The notes beneath the pieces are model-generated. The model did not search any database and was not told the origin of the DNA. It saw nothing but the letters and a program-made list of their open reading frames with translations. This document shows positions 34,902-43,809 of a DNA stretch of 64,000 nt, one piece after another. The position numbers were made by a program, and so were the translations under genes. The first letter of the stretch is position 1. Each line of letters begins with the position of its first letter. Source of the stretch: VAZQ01 sp963739175 (lineage in GTDB: Bacteria > Pseudomonadota > Alphaproteobacteria > Rhizobiales > Xanthobacteraceae); contig CAVTZH010000009.1 in NCBI GenBank assembly GCA_963739175.1, forward strand, positions 1,364,001-1,428,000, written 5' to 3'.

Positions 34902-37900
34902 TCAGCTCGCCTCGCGCAGCTTCACCGCGCCTTCGAGGTCGACCGAAACGAGCTGCGACACGCCGCGCTCGGCCATGGTGACGCCGAACAGCCGGTTCAT
35001 GCGCGCCATCGTGATCGGGTTGTGGGTGATGATCACGAAGCGGGTGTCGGTCGAGCGCGTCATCGTGTCGAGCAGGTCGCAGAAGCGCTCGATGTTGTGG
35101 TCGTCGAGCGGCGCGTCGACCTCGTCCAGCACGCAGATCGGCGCCGGATTGGTCAGGAACACCGCGAAGATCAAAGCCAGCGCGGTCAGCGCCTGCTCGC
35201 CGCCGGAGAGCAGCGACAGCGTCGCCGGCTTCTTGCCGGGCGGCTTGGCGATGATCTCGAGGCCGGCTTCGAGCGGATCGTCGGCCTCGACCAGCTGCAG
35301 CTCCGCGGTGCCGCCGCCGAACAGCTCGCTGAACAGCTTCTTGAAGTGCGCGTTCACCACCTCGAACGATGCCAGCAGCCGTTCGCGCGCCTCGCGGTTG
35401 AGGTTCTGGATGCCCTGACGGAAGCGCTTGATCGCCTCGACCAGGTCGTCGCGCTCCTTGGTGAGGTTGCCGTGCTGGCTCTCGACCTCGTTCAGCTCCT
35501 CCTCGGCGCGCAGGTTGACGGCGCCGAGCCGCTCGCGCTCGCGGCGGATGCGGTCGAGCTTGGCCTCGACGTCGGCGACGTTGGGTAGCTCCGCGCCCGG
35601 TTTGATCTCGGCGAGCTCGGCGACCGCGACCGGCTCGATCTCGAGCATCTCTTTGATCTCGTGCTCGATGTCGGCGAGGCGGCGGTTGGCGCCGGCAAAG
35701 CGCTCCTCGGCGCGGGCGGCGTCCTCGCGCGCGCCGCCGACGGCTTCGAGCGCGGCGCGGGCGTCCTTGTCGGCGGCGGCGAGCGCGTTCTCGGCTTCGG
35801 CCAATTTATCGGCGGCGGCGCGGCGCGCCGCTTCGGCGGTTTCGATCTCGCTGATCAGCGCGGTGCGCTTCTCGGCGAACGCCGCGGGCGCATCGTTGAG
35901 GCTCGCGCGCTCGGTCTTGGCTTCCTCGACGCGCTGTTCGAGGGTTGCGAGCTGCGAGGCGGCGCTCGCCTTGCGCGACGTCCAGCCCTCGCGCTCCGAG
36001 GCAATCTGCGACAGCCGCCGCGCCGCCAGTTCGGCTTCGCGCGCGAACGCCTGCGCCTCGGCGCGCACCTCGGCGACATGGACACGCTGGGTCTCGATCT
36101 CGCCGCGCACCGTCGCGAGCCTGGTCTCGGTCTCGGCGGCGCCGGCCAGCCCCGCGAGCCCGCGCGCGGCGTCGGTGTGCGCAGCGTTCGCCTCGTCGCG
36201 GCTCGCCACCAGGCGGCTCTTCGCCTCGGTGAGCGCGGAGATGCGGGCGGCGTCGCGGCCGGCCTCGCGCTCGGCTTTGGCGTGCTGCTCGCGCGCGGCG
36301 GCGGCGGCGTGCTGCAGGTCGCGCCACCTGGCGCGGGCATCGGTTTCCGCCTCGGCGGCGGTGCGAACCTCCGCTTCGGCGGCCGCGACCGCCGCGCGCT
36401 TGGTATCGACCTCGGTGCGCACCGTCTGCAGCTCGGCTTCGATATCGGCCAGGCGGTTCTTGCCGGCGAGCCGGCGGGCGGCGCCGGTCGGCGCATTGGC
36501 CGCGACCAGGAAGCCGTCCCAGCGCCAGAGGTCGCCGTCCTTGGAGACGAGCCGTTGGCCGGGCTTGAGCAGGGGGACAAACCGCGGCGCGTCGGCCTTT
36601 TCGATCACGCCGATCTGGGTGATGCGGCGCGACAATTCGCTGGGCGCCTTGACGTGCTCGCGCAACAGCTCGACGCCGTCCGGCAGCTGCGGATCCCCGG
36701 GCTCGATCGCGGCGCCGGCCCAGCGCATGGGCGAGGACGGATCGACGGTCGCTTCGAGGTCGTCGCCGAGCGCAGCGCCGAGCGCGGCCTCGTAGCCCTT
36801 GGTGACGGTGATCTCGTCGATCACCGCCGGCCAGAGGCTCTTGGTGTCGACGTGCAGGAGCTTGGCGAGCGTCTTGGCCTCGGTGTCGAGGCGCTGGACG
36901 CGGCGCTCGGCCTCGGCGAGCGGTTCGCGCGCCACGTCGAGCGCCTGCCGCGCCGCCGAATGCGCCGCCTCGGCGCGCACCGCGGCCGCCTCCGCCTCCT
37001 CGACCGACGCTTGCGCGGTGTCGGCGGCCTGCGACAGCGCCACCAGGTCGGGCCGGCCGGCGGTGCTTACGCCGAGCTGCGTCAGCTCGCCTTCGACGCC
37101 GGAAAGCTCGCCGTCGAGACGCCTTCGCCGCTCGCTCTGGGAATCGAGCGCCGCCTGCAGCTGGTTGCGCCGCGCGGTGAGGTCGGCGAGCGTCCCGGTC
37201 AATTCGGCGAACGTCTTCTCGGCGGCCGCGAGCACGGCGTCGGCCTCGGCGACGCGGCGGTCGGCGTTGGTGCGCTTCTCGGCGTTGGCGCCGCCCTCGC
37301 GGTTGAGCGTTTCCTCTTCGGCGACGAAGCGCGCCAGCGCCGCTTCGGCGTCGGCGGCCTGCCGGCGCTCGCGCTCGATATCGGCGGCGAGCTGAATGAG
37401 CCGCTGGTCGAGCTCGACCATGCGGTTCTTGGCGCGGGTTTCTTCCTGTTCGAGGGTCTCGCGCGCGATCACCAGCCGCTGCAGCGCCGCGGCGGCTCTC
37501 GCTTCGGCATCGCGCAGCGGCGGCATGGCGGACGACGCCTCGGCCTGGCGGGTGGAGGCGCGCGCCTGCGCGCCGGTCTTATCGCCGACCACGCGGACGG
37601 CGAGGTTGCGGCCCTGTTCGGCCTCCGCCAGCTCGGCATTGGCGCCGACCCAGCGCAGATGGAACAGCGTCGCCTCGGCGGTGCGCACCTGCGCCGCGAT
37701 GTTGCGGTAGCGGACCGCCTGGCGCGCCTGCTTCTTGAGTGAATCGACCTGGCTGGCGAGCTGGTTGATGACGTCCTCGATGCGGGCGAGGTTCTGCTCG
37801 GCGGCGCGCAGCCGCAGCTCCGCCTCGTGGCGGCGCGCATGCAGGCCGGAGATGCCGGCCGCTTCTTCGAGCACCCGCCGGCGCTGCTCCGGCTTCGCCT

Positions 37901-38360
37901 GGATGATCTCGCCGATGCGGCCCTGGTGCACCAGCGCGGGCGAGCGCGAGCCGGTCGAGGCGTCGGCGAACAGGATGTTGACGTCGCGCGCGCGCACCTC
38001 GCGGCCGTTGATGCGGTAGGTCGAGCCCTTGTCGCGCTCGATCCGGCGCGACACGTCGAGCTGCTCGTGCTCGTTGAACTGCGCCGGCGCCTTGCGGGCG
38101 CGGTTGTCGATCAGCATCGCGACTTCGGCGTTGTTGCGCGACGGCCGGCCGTTGGTGCCGGAGAAGATCACGTCGTCCATGTCGGCGGCGCGCAGCGATT
38201 TGTGCGAGGTCTCGCCCATCACCCAGCGCAGCGCCTCGACCAGGTTCGACTTGCCGCAGCCGTTCGGCCCGACCACGCCGGTCAGTCCCGGCTCGATCAG
38301 GAAATCCGTGGGCTCGACGAAGGACTTGAAGCCGAGCAGGCGCAGACGCGTGAGTTTCAT
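34902..38360 (-). CDS. smc: Chromosome segregation ATPase SMC
   Basis: This 1152-residue condensin core has Walker A GPNGCGKS at 31-38. Two long coiled-coil arms extend to about residue 1000, interrupted by a hinge at roughly 500-640 (LLHVDTKSLWPAVIDEI to GDLWRWDGFLV). The C-terminal head has the ABC signature LSGGEQALTALAL and Walker B PICVLDEVDAPLDDHN. It organises and segregates the chromosome with ScpA and ScpB, whose genes are not here. The arms are very rich in Ala, Glu and Arg, which generates long spurious reading frames on the opposite strand. Confidence 0.95.
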   Translation of the reverse strand: MKLTRLRLLGFKSFVEPTDFLIEPGLTGVVGPNGCGKSNLVEALRWVMGETSHKSLRAADMDDVIFSGTNGRPSRNNAEVAMLIDNRARKAPAQFNEHEQLDVSRRIERDKGSTYRINGREVRARDVNILFADASTGSRSPALVHQGRIGEIIQAKPEQRRRVLEEAAGISGLHARRHEAELRLRAAEQNLARIEDVINQLASQVDSLKKQARQAVRYRNIAAQVRTAEATLFHLRWVGANAELAEAEQGRNLAVRVVGDKTGAQARASTRQAEASSAMPPLRDAEARAAAALQRLVIARETLEQEETRAKNRMVELDQRLIQLAADIERERRQAADAEAALARFVAEEETLNREGGANAEKRTNADRRVAEADAVLAAAEKTFAELTGTLADLTARRNQLQAALDSQSERRRRLDGELSGVEGELTQLGVSTAGRPDLVALSQAADTAQASVEEAEAAAVRAEAAHSAARQALDVAREPLAEAERRVQRLDTEAKTLAKLLHVDTKSLWPAVIDEITVTKGYEAALGAALGDDLEATVDPSSPMRWAGAAIEPGDPQLPDGVELLREHVKAPSELSRRITQIGVIEKADAPRFVPLLKPGQRLVSKDGDLWRWDGFLVAANAPTGAARRLAGKNRLADIEAELQTVRTEVDTKRAAVAAAEAEVRTAAEAETDARARWRDLQHAAAAAREQHAKAEREAGRDAARISALTEAKSRLVASRDEANAAHTDAARGLAGLAGAAETETRLATVRGEIETQRVHVAEVRAEAQAFAREAELAARRLSQIASEREGWTSRKASAASQLATLEQRVEEAKTERASLNDAPAAFAEKRTALISEIETAEAARRAAADKLAEAENALAAADKDARAALEAVGGAREDAARAEERFAGANRRLADIEHEIKEMLEIEPVAVAELAEIKPGAELPNVADVEAKLDRIRRERERLGAVNLRAEEELNEVESQHGNLTKERDDLVEAIKRFRQGIQNLNREARERLLASFEVVNAHFKKLFSELFGGGTAELQLVEADDPLEAGLEIIAKPPGKKPATLSLLSGGEQALTALALIFAVFLTNPAPICVLDEVDAPLDDHNIERFCDLLDTMTRSTDTRFVIITHNPITMARMNRLFGVTMAERGVSQLVSVDLEGAVKLREAS

Positions 38361-38680
38361 ATGGCGGTCATTCCAAAGTCACGACGGGTCGTTGGACTTG
38401 TTGCAACAAGATTCCGCTCGATAGCAGCCGGCGGCACCGGCGCGCGAGGCAAATCGCGCGCTGTCCCCATCCCATTGCGCAGCAACACGAATCCATCAAA
38501 GTGAGGCGAATCCAACCTGGACTCGCGCCCACATCTATGGGTCGAGGAGGGGTGCCGCATCGGGCCGGAGAATGAATCGGACGTATTGATTCCGCAACAG
38601 AAACTAAATGGAACCGGCCCCTGCCGGGGGTCTCCGGGCAGGGGCCGCTCTAGGCCTGTGAAAATCGCAAAAAACCCTGG
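38361..38680. other. Intergenic region between smc and the DsbA-like gene
   Basis: These 320 bases hold no convincing gene. The part next to smc presumably contains its promoter, and the part next to the DsbA-like gene contains that gene's terminator. AT-richer patches (GTTGGACTTGTTGCAACAAG and GTATTGATTCCGCAACAGAA) stand out from the surrounding GC-rich DNA, but I see no clear operator or RNA gene. Confidence 0.6.
38616..38646 (-). terminator. Terminator-like hairpin after the DsbA-like gene
   Basis: A 10-bp perfect stem, GGCCCCTGCC (38616-38625) with GGCAGGGGCC (38637-38646), has an 11-base loop. Read on the minus strand it is followed by GGTTCCATTT, a weak T tract. Confidence 0.6.
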
Positions 38681-39319
38681 TCAGCCCTTGAGATAGGGGG
38701 CCATCGCCTTCTCGAATTCCTCGATCCTGAAGACCCGGGCCGGCTTGCCGTTGATGAAGAACGAGGGCGTGGACTGGACGTTGAGCTTGATCGCCCGCTG
38801 CCGCACCTCCTCGAGCCCGTCGATCAGCTTCTTGTCCTGCAGGCACTCGTTGAACTGCTGCTCGCTCATGCCGGCCTGCTTGGCGATGGCCAGGAGCGGG
38901 CCGAGCGGCTTCTGGATGACCCATTCCTTCTGCAGCTGGAACAGCGTGTCGATCATCGGGAAGTATTTGTCCGGGCCGACGCAGCGCGCCAGCAGGAACC
39001 CCGCCAGCGCGAGCTGGTCGAGCGGGAATTCGCGGAAGATGAAGCGCACCTTGCCGGTGTCGATGTAGCGCTTCTTGAGCTCCGGATAGGTGGTCGCGTG
39101 GAAATCGGCGCAATGCGGGCAGGTCATCGAGGCGTATTCGATGATGGTGACCGGCGCCTTTTCGTCGCCCTGCGCCATGTCGCCGAGCGGCCCGGCCTGC
39201 ATCAGCAGTTGCTGCGCCGAAGCGGGCGCGACCAGCGCCACATTGGCGAGACTGCCGAGGGCCACGCTCAGGGCCAGCGCGCTGGCGCCAAAGGCAAAGT
39301 CGCGACGGGTGATTTTCAC
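38681..39319 (-). CDS. DsbA-family thiol:disulfide oxidoreductase
   Basis: This 212-residue periplasmic thioredoxin-fold protein has a twin-arginine-like signal (KITRRDFAFGASALALSVA, cleavage near ASAQQ) and the active site SMTCPHCADFH. The cis-proline region is STPSFFINGKPA. The inserted helical domain is that of DsbA/Com1-type proteins. It forms or rearranges disulfides in exported proteins. The start is a GTG at 39319 with GGAG six bases upstream. Several small exported proteins with paired cysteines in this window could be substrates. Confidence 0.88.
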   Translation of the reverse strand: MKITRRDFAFGASALALSVALGSLANVALVAPASAQQLLMQAGPLGDMAQGDEKAPVTIIEYASMTCPHCADFHATTYPELKKRYIDTGKVRFIFREFPLDQLALAGFLLARCVGPDKYFPMIDTLFQLQKEWVIQKPLGPLLAIAKQAGMSEQQFNECLQDKKLIDGLEEVRQRAIKLNVQSTPSFFINGKPARVFRIEEFEKAMAPYLKG

Positions 39320-39553
39320 AGAAGACTCCGTAGGTTGGATAGCCCGGTTGATACCACGAGGCAGGCGCGGTCAGGCCGCCCGACACCTCTATTTGACGCT
39401 ACCATTGTGGCAATGACGGACCGTCCGGCAAGGACTTTTCGGCTAGTGCCGCCGATTTGATGGGCGTCCCGGCGAGGGGGCCGGGGCGCATTGCCGGCGC
39501 GCCACGGCAATGTCAGGCTTGCGCCAGAAACAATCAGCGGGAGGGAGCGCGCA

Positions 39554-40321
39554 ATGCTGTCAAGGATCGGCGCCGTGCTTGCAGCCACGGCCGCGCTTTC
39601 GATTTCGGCGACCGTCCCGGTGCGGGCGGCAGATATCAAGATACTGACGTTCTTGAGTTCGCGACCGATCCTCGAGGAGGCGGGGCCGGCCTTTGAAAAG
39701 GCCACCGGGCACAAGCTCGTGATCGTCTACGGCTCGGTCGAGCCGCAACGCGACCTGATCGCGAAAGGCGAGGTGGCCGACGTCGTGATCACGTCGCGGG
39801 TGCTCGCCGACGATCTGGCCAAGCGCGGCCGGACTGCGGAGATTACCGAGGTCGCCCGCATCACCATCCGCCTGTTCGTGCGCGCGGGTGCGCGGAAGCC
39901 CGACATCGGTACCGTCGAGGCGCTCAAGGCTTCGCTGCTGAAAGCGGAGTCGGTCGCGTTCACCAATCCGGCGCGCGGCGCGCTGGCCGGACGCAGCTTC
40001 GCCAACGCGCTCAAGCGCATGGGCATCTACGATCAAGTGCTGGAACGGGCGAAGATCATTCCCGGACTGGGCCACGACGTCGTGGCGGCGGTCGCGCGCG
40101 GCGAAGCTGCGATCGGGGCGGGGCCGACCAATGACGTCACGCCGCTGCCGAAGGGGATCGATATCCTCGGTCCGCTGCCGAAGGAACTCGAGTCAGATAC
40201 CCCGATCGTGGCGGCAATTCTTGCCAATGCGCCGTCTCCCGACGCGGCGGCGGCGTTCATCAAATTCATGAGGTCACCGCCTGGGGCGGCCGCTCTGACG
40301 AGGCACGGGCTGGAGCCGTAG
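39554..40321 (+). CDS. ModA-like periplasmic binding protein
   Basis: This 255-residue protein has a signal peptide (SRIGAVLAATAALSISATVPVRA) and a two-lobed binding fold of the molybdate type: IKILTFLSSRPILEEAGPAFEKATGHKL, GEVADVVITSRVLADDLAKRG and a C-terminal AAFIKFMRSPPGAAALTRHGLEP. No modB or modC gene is adjacent, so the ligand (molybdate or another oxyanion or organic compound) is uncertain. GGGAGGGAG precedes the ATG at 39554; upstream frame is open but has no signal peptide. Confidence 0.8.
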   Translation: MLSRIGAVLAATAALSISATVPVRAADIKILTFLSSRPILEEAGPAFEKATGHKLVIVYGSVEPQRDLIAKGEVADVVITSRVLADDLAKRGRTAEITEVARITIRLFVRAGARKPDIGTVEALKASLLKAESVAFTNPARGALAGRSFANALKRMGIYDQVLERAKIIPGLGHDVVAAVARGEAAIGAGPTNDVTPLPKGIDILGPLPKELESDTPIVAAILANAPSPDAAAAFIKFMRSPPGAAALTRHGLEP

Positions 40322-40327
40322 CCTCGG

Positions 40328-40858
40328 TCACGGATCCCTGACCGCGGCGCCGAGCCGCGCCAGCGCCTGCCGAAGCTTCTCATCGGTGATCTCGGTCAGC
40401 GAGGACGCGATGCGCTCCGCGGCGGCGTGATCGGGCGCCGGCGGCTTGGGCTTCTCGCGGCGGCCGAGCGGCGCCTGCCGCAGCCGCAGATCGCCCACCG
40501 CCTGCCAGCCGAAGAAGCGGTTGACGCGCTCGAGGATGATCTTCGACAGGTGCTGGATCTCGATCGCGGTCGGGCCCTCGACCCGCAGCACCAGCGTGCC
40601 GGGTTGCTGGTCTTCGTTTTCGTAGGGGCGCGGCCACTGGATTTTTTCGGGCTCGCAATGGGCGGCGATCTCCGGCCCGACGATCTCGCCCCAGCGGGTC
40701 ACCAGCTCGGTCGCGGCGAAGCCCTGCTTCGCGAACGCGTCCTTGATGGTTTTACGCAGGATGTCGGACAACGGCCGCGCCTGCGTTTTCCAAGGCTTGT
40801 CCATGTTCCAAGGCTTGTCCATGTTCCAAGGCTTGTCCGTGGCGCGCTGCTCTGTCAT
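40328..40858 (-). CDS. dciA: DUF721/DciA-like protein
   Basis: This 176-residue protein belongs to the DUF721 group, of which DciA is the ancestral loader of the replicative helicase DnaB. The conserved part is LSDILRKTIKDAFAKQGFAATELVTRWGEIVGPEIAAHCEPEKI, followed by the KH-like TLVLRVEGPTAIEIQHLSKIILERVNRFFGWQAVGDLRLRQ. Its N-terminus carries three copies of DKPWNM or DKPWKT before the domain. It is divergent from mutY, with only nine bases between the start codons, as in many alphaproteobacteria. Confidence 0.8.
   Translation of the reverse strand: MTEQRATDKPWNMDKPWNMDKPWKTQARPLSDILRKTIKDAFAKQGFAATELVTRWGEIVGPEIAAHCEPEKIQWPRPYENEDQQPGTLVLRVEGPTAIEIQHLSKIILERVNRFFGWQAVGDLRLRQAPLGRREKPKPPAPDHAAAERIASSLTEITDEKLRQALARLGAAVRDP
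40788..40838 (-). repeat. 18-bp tandem repeat inside dciA
   Basis: Two complete identical 18-bp units (TTCCAAGGCTTGTCCATG on the plus strand, 40788-40823) and a third of 15 bases (40824-40838) encode DKPWNM, DKPWNM and DKPW. The units are identical, so the array is young or unstable in copy number. Confidence 0.9.
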
Positions 40859-40867
40859 GTCGGTTCG

Positions 40868-41965
40868 ATGACCGTAGCAGTAAGAGCAAATGCGCGGAAG
40901 CGCGTGGCGCCGCAGAGCGGTCCACAGCCGCGCGACTTGCTCGCCTGGTACGACCGCCACCGGCGCGTGCTGCCGTGGCGCGCCAAGCCCGGCGAGGCGA
41001 TCGATCCCTACCGGGTGTGGCTCTCCGAGATCATGCTGCAGCAGACCACCGTGAAGACGGTGGGGCCGTATTTCGCGCGCTTCCTCGCGCGCTGGCCGGA
41101 CGTGCATGCGCTCGCCGCGGCGCCGCTCGACGACGTGCTGCGGCTCTGGGCCGGGCTCGGCTACTACGCGCGCGCCCGCAACCTGCATGCCTGCGCGCGG
41201 GCGGTTGCAGAGCGCGGCGGCTTCCCGCGCGCGCAAGAAGAGCTCACCACGCTGCCGGGCATCGGGCGCTATACCGCGGCCGCGATCGCGTCGATCGCCT
41301 TCGATGCCAAGGCGGTGCCGGTCGACGGCAATGTCGAGCGCGTGGTGACGCGGCTGTTCGCGGTGGAAGAAGCGTTGCCGGCGGCCAAGCCGGAGATTCA
41401 TCGCCTGGCGCAGACGCTCGCGCCCGATGCGCGCGCCGGCGATTTCGCGCAGGCGCTGATGGACCTCGGCGCCACCATCTGCACGCCGGTGAAGCCGGCC
41501 TGCGCGCTCTGCCCGTGGATGGAGGATTGCACGGCGCGGCGGCGCGGCGATGCGCAGACGTTTCCGCGCAAGGCGCCGAAGCGGGAAGGGAAGCTGCGGC
41601 GCGGCGCGGCGTTCGTCGCAGTGCGCGCCGACGGCTGCGTGCTGTTGCGCAGCCGCCCGCCGAAGGGATTGCTCGGCGGCATGACCGAGGTGCCGACCAC
41701 GGACTGGTCGCACGATTTCGACGACAAGAATGCGCTACGCGGTGCGCCACGCCTCTCACGCACATCGCCGAAATGGCGCCGCCTGCCAGGTGTGGTCAGG
41801 CATGTGTTCACGCACTTCCCGCTGGAGCTGGCCGTCTACGCGGCCGAGGTGCCGCGCAGCGCCGGCGCGCCCGACGGCGCGCGCTGGGTGTTGATCGATG
41901 CACTACCGGGCGAAGCGTTGCCGACCGTCATGCGCAAGGTGCTTGCGCATGCGCTTGAAGACTAG
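40868..41965 (+). CDS. mutY: A/G-specific adenine DNA glycosylase
   Basis: MutY removes adenine mispaired with 8-oxoguanine. The 365-residue protein shows WLSEIMLQQTTVKTV with the catalytic Glu, the helix-hairpin-helix LPGIGRYTAAAIASIAFD, and VDGNVERVVTRLFAV with the catalytic Asp. The 4Fe-4S ligands are in CTPVKPACALCPWMEDC. The C-terminal Nudix-like domain (FVAVRADGCVLLRSRPPKGLLGGMTEVP) recognises 8-oxoG. The ATG at 40868 follows immediately on the divergent dciA start. Its stop overlaps the convergent SGNH gene by four bases. Confidence 0.93.
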   Translation: MTVAVRANARKRVAPQSGPQPRDLLAWYDRHRRVLPWRAKPGEAIDPYRVWLSEIMLQQTTVKTVGPYFARFLARWPDVHALAAAPLDDVLRLWAGLGYYARARNLHACARAVAERGGFPRAQEELTTLPGIGRYTAAAIASIAFDAKAVPVDGNVERVVTRLFAVEEALPAAKPEIHRLAQTLAPDARAGDFAQALMDLGATICTPVKPACALCPWMEDCTARRRGDAQTFPRKAPKREGKLRRGAAFVAVRADGCVLLRSRPPKGLLGGMTEVPTTDWSHDFDDKNALRGAPRLSRTSPKWRRLPGVVRHVFTHFPLELAVYAAEVPRSAGAPDGARWVLIDALPGEALPTVMRKVLAHALED

Positions 41966-42810
41966 TTCCGCGCCGACGCGCTGAGCGGCGGGAAATATTG
42001 CTGCAACGTCTGCCACGCCGCGGTCTGCAGGAATTCCGCGGTCTCCTGATCGAGGCCGGCGGTGTATTTCAGGCCGACCGGGGATTTGCGGAACAGCGCG
42101 CCGTAGGTGGTGGCGGCGGCGAGATAGCTGCCGGCCGGGCTCGGGTGGCGCTTATCATCGACATAGAGATTGAGCTGCGGCCGCCGCTCGATTGATTTGG
42201 CAAACGCCAAGCCCGCCGGAATGACGAAGGCGTCGCTGTTGTTGGCGGCGGTGGTGTAGGCGTCGGCCAGTTGCGCCGTCATCTCGGGCGCGTCGGCATA
42301 GGCCCACGACATGAAGAACACCGGCTTGGTGCCGTGTTTGCGCACGGTGTCGGCGTGCTGCTTCATCTTCTCGAAGAACACCGCCTTGAGCTGCGGATGC
42401 ACCGGGCACTGGCTGCAATCCATCATGATCGCGAGGTCGAACAGCCGATCGAGCTTGTTGAACACGATCTCGTTCTTGGTGTTGAACGAATAGCGTCCGA
42501 TCGCATTGGGCCGGAAGTAGGAGCCGACGTCGTGCCAGTCGGAGCCCGAGCCCGAGATCGTCACCGAGGTCGAGCGGAAGCGGTACTTGGGATCGCCGGC
42601 GTGGATCAGCCGCGTCACCTGATTGTGCAGGCTGTTGTTGTAATAGAAGAAGCTGTTGCCGATGTAGATCGCCGAGTGCGGATGCTCGACGCCCGACTCC
42701 ATCACCGTCGGCTTGACCTGCGCCGTGGCCGGCATGGTCGCGAGCGCGATCAACGCGGCGCCGAGCAAACCGACAAGTGCCTTCGCGCCGAACAACCATT
42801 GCTTCGACAT
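41962..42810 (-). CDS. Exported SGNH/GDSL-type hydrolase
   Basis: This 282-residue protein has a signal peptide (cleavage near TMPATAQ). Block I is reduced to IYIGNSFFYYNNSLHNQ (Gly-Asn-Ser). A middle block is STSVTISGSGSDWHD, and the catalytic Asp-His block is YVDDKRHPSPAGSYLAA. These place it among SGNH hydrolases acting on esters or acetyl groups in the periplasm. The substrate is unknown. GGGGAG lies just before the ATG. Confidence 0.78.
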   Translation of the reverse strand: MSKQWLFGAKALVGLLGAALIALATMPATAQVKPTVMESGVEHPHSAIYIGNSFFYYNNSLHNQVTRLIHAGDPKYRFRSTSVTISGSGSDWHDVGSYFRPNAIGRYSFNTKNEIVFNKLDRLFDLAIMMDCSQCPVHPQLKAVFFEKMKQHADTVRKHGTKPVFFMSWAYADAPEMTAQLADAYTTAANNSDAFVIPAGLAFAKSIERRPQLNLYVDDKRHPSPAGSYLAAATTYGALFRKSPVGLKYTAGLDQETAEFLQTAAWQTLQQYFPPLSASARN

Positions 42811-42925
42811 GGGCGTCTCCCCGTTGCTGTCCTGGTCTTGAGCCAGGACTTTGTGAGCGTCCTGCTTAATACAGTGCGTTCCCGATAGCGACGGGGCAGG
42901 CCTGCACCCCCGATTTGATGGGCGC

Positions 42926-42968
42926 TTGACAATAAGAAATTTGTTATATAACGATTATGTTATATAAC
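42926..42968 (+). promoter_or_regulatory. Promoter and twin palindromic operator of the ArsR-type gene
   Basis: TTGACA (42926-42931) and TATAAC (42947-42952) form a promoter with a 15-base spacer. Two exact copies of the palindrome GTTATATAAC lie at 42943-42952 and 42959-42968, sixteen bases apart. The first overlaps the -10 box and the second sits at about the transcription start. This is the expected layout for autorepression by an ArsR dimer. Confidence 0.75.
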
Positions 42969-42980
42969 AGGCGCCCAAAT

Positions 42981-43316
42981 ATGCCCAACCTCGACACGAC
43001 CTTTGCTGCGCTCGCCGACCCGACACGGCGGGCGATCCTCGCCCGGCTCGCACTGGGCGAAGCCACCGTGATGGAGCTGGCTGAGCCATTCGAGATGACG
43101 CAGCCGGCGATCTCTCGCCATCTGAAAGTGCTGGAAGGCGCCGGGCTGATCGTACGCCGCAGCGAGGGAACGAAACGGCCCTGCCGGTTGGCGCCGGATG
43201 GGATTGCCGGAATCGATCAATGGCTCGCGATGTTGAGGCAGGCCTTGGCGAAAAACTACCAACGGCTGGATCAAGTTCTGGCCAGCATGCAGCGTAAACA
43301 GCAAGAGGATATGTGA
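42981..43316 (+). CDS. ArsR-family transcriptional regulator
   Basis: This 111-residue winged-helix repressor reads LDTTFAALADPTRRAILARLALGEATVMELAEPFEMTQPAISRHLKVLEGAGLIVRR. It has no cysteine metal site, so it is of the SRPBCC-linked ArsR type that responds to an organic or unknown signal. The ATG at 42981 is chosen because an earlier one at 42957 lies within the operator. Its stop overlaps the start of the SRPBCC gene (TGATG), so the two are coupled. It probably represses its own operon through the paired GTTATATAAC sites. Confidence 0.87.
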   Translation: MPNLDTTFAALADPTRRAILARLALGEATVMELAEPFEMTQPAISRHLKVLEGAGLIVRRSEGTKRPCRLAPDGIAGIDQWLAMLRQALAKNYQRLDQVLASMQRKQQEDM

Positions 43317-43781
43317 TGAGCAAGATGACGATTGAGACCGAAGGCGACCGACACGTTGTGGTCACCCGCCGTTTCGCTGCGTCGCCCGAGGCCGTCTATC
43401 GTGCTCACACCGAGCCGAAGCTGGTCCAGCAGTGGATGCTTGGTCCGGAGGGCTGGACGATGCCGGTTTGCGTTTGCGAGGCGCGCCCGGGCGGGAAGAT
43501 CCGCTACGAGTGGAGCGACGGCAAAGGCGGCGGGTTCTCACTGACCGGTGAATTCATTGAGCTGGTGCCGTTCAGCCGCATCGTGCACGTCGAGCGGATG
43601 CACCTGCCGGACCCGACGCCGGACAATCATGTTGAAACGAAGTTCGAGCCGGACGGTGCGGGCACGCTGATGACCATGCGGATGACCTTGCCCGATGCCG
43701 AGACGCGCGCGGCCATGCTCGCGAGCGGCATGGAGCACGGAATGGAGGCAAGCTACGTGCGGCTCGAAATCAATAATCTGA
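43316..43781 (+). CDS. SRPBCC/AHSA1-type protein (apparent frameshift near end)
   Basis: This START-like ligand-binding protein reads HVVVTRRFAASPEAVYRAHTEPKLVQQWMLGPEGWTMPVCVCEARPGGKIRYEW and later GAGTLMTMRMTLPDAETRAAMLASGMEHGMEASYVRLE. As given, the frame reads on for another 130 codons antisense to the next gene. If one A of GAAATC at about 43768 is extra, it ends ESII at a TGA (43779-43781), giving about 154 residues, normal for the family. It is co-transcribed with the ArsR repressor, a very common pair. Confidence 0.75.
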
Positions 43782-43809
43782 GCGGCAAGGTCAGGCCGCC
43801 TTCGCAAGC

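Noticed and set aside
35661..37742. Long plus-strand reading frame of 693 codons
   Set aside because: It is antisense to the coiled-coil arms of smc; the GC-rich, Ala/Glu/Arg-rich codons keep the opposite frames open. Its translation has no domain and no ribosome binding site.
39554..40321. A molybdate uptake system
   Set aside because: The ModA-like protein is alone. There are no modB, modC or regulator genes nearby, and moaB is over 20 kb away.
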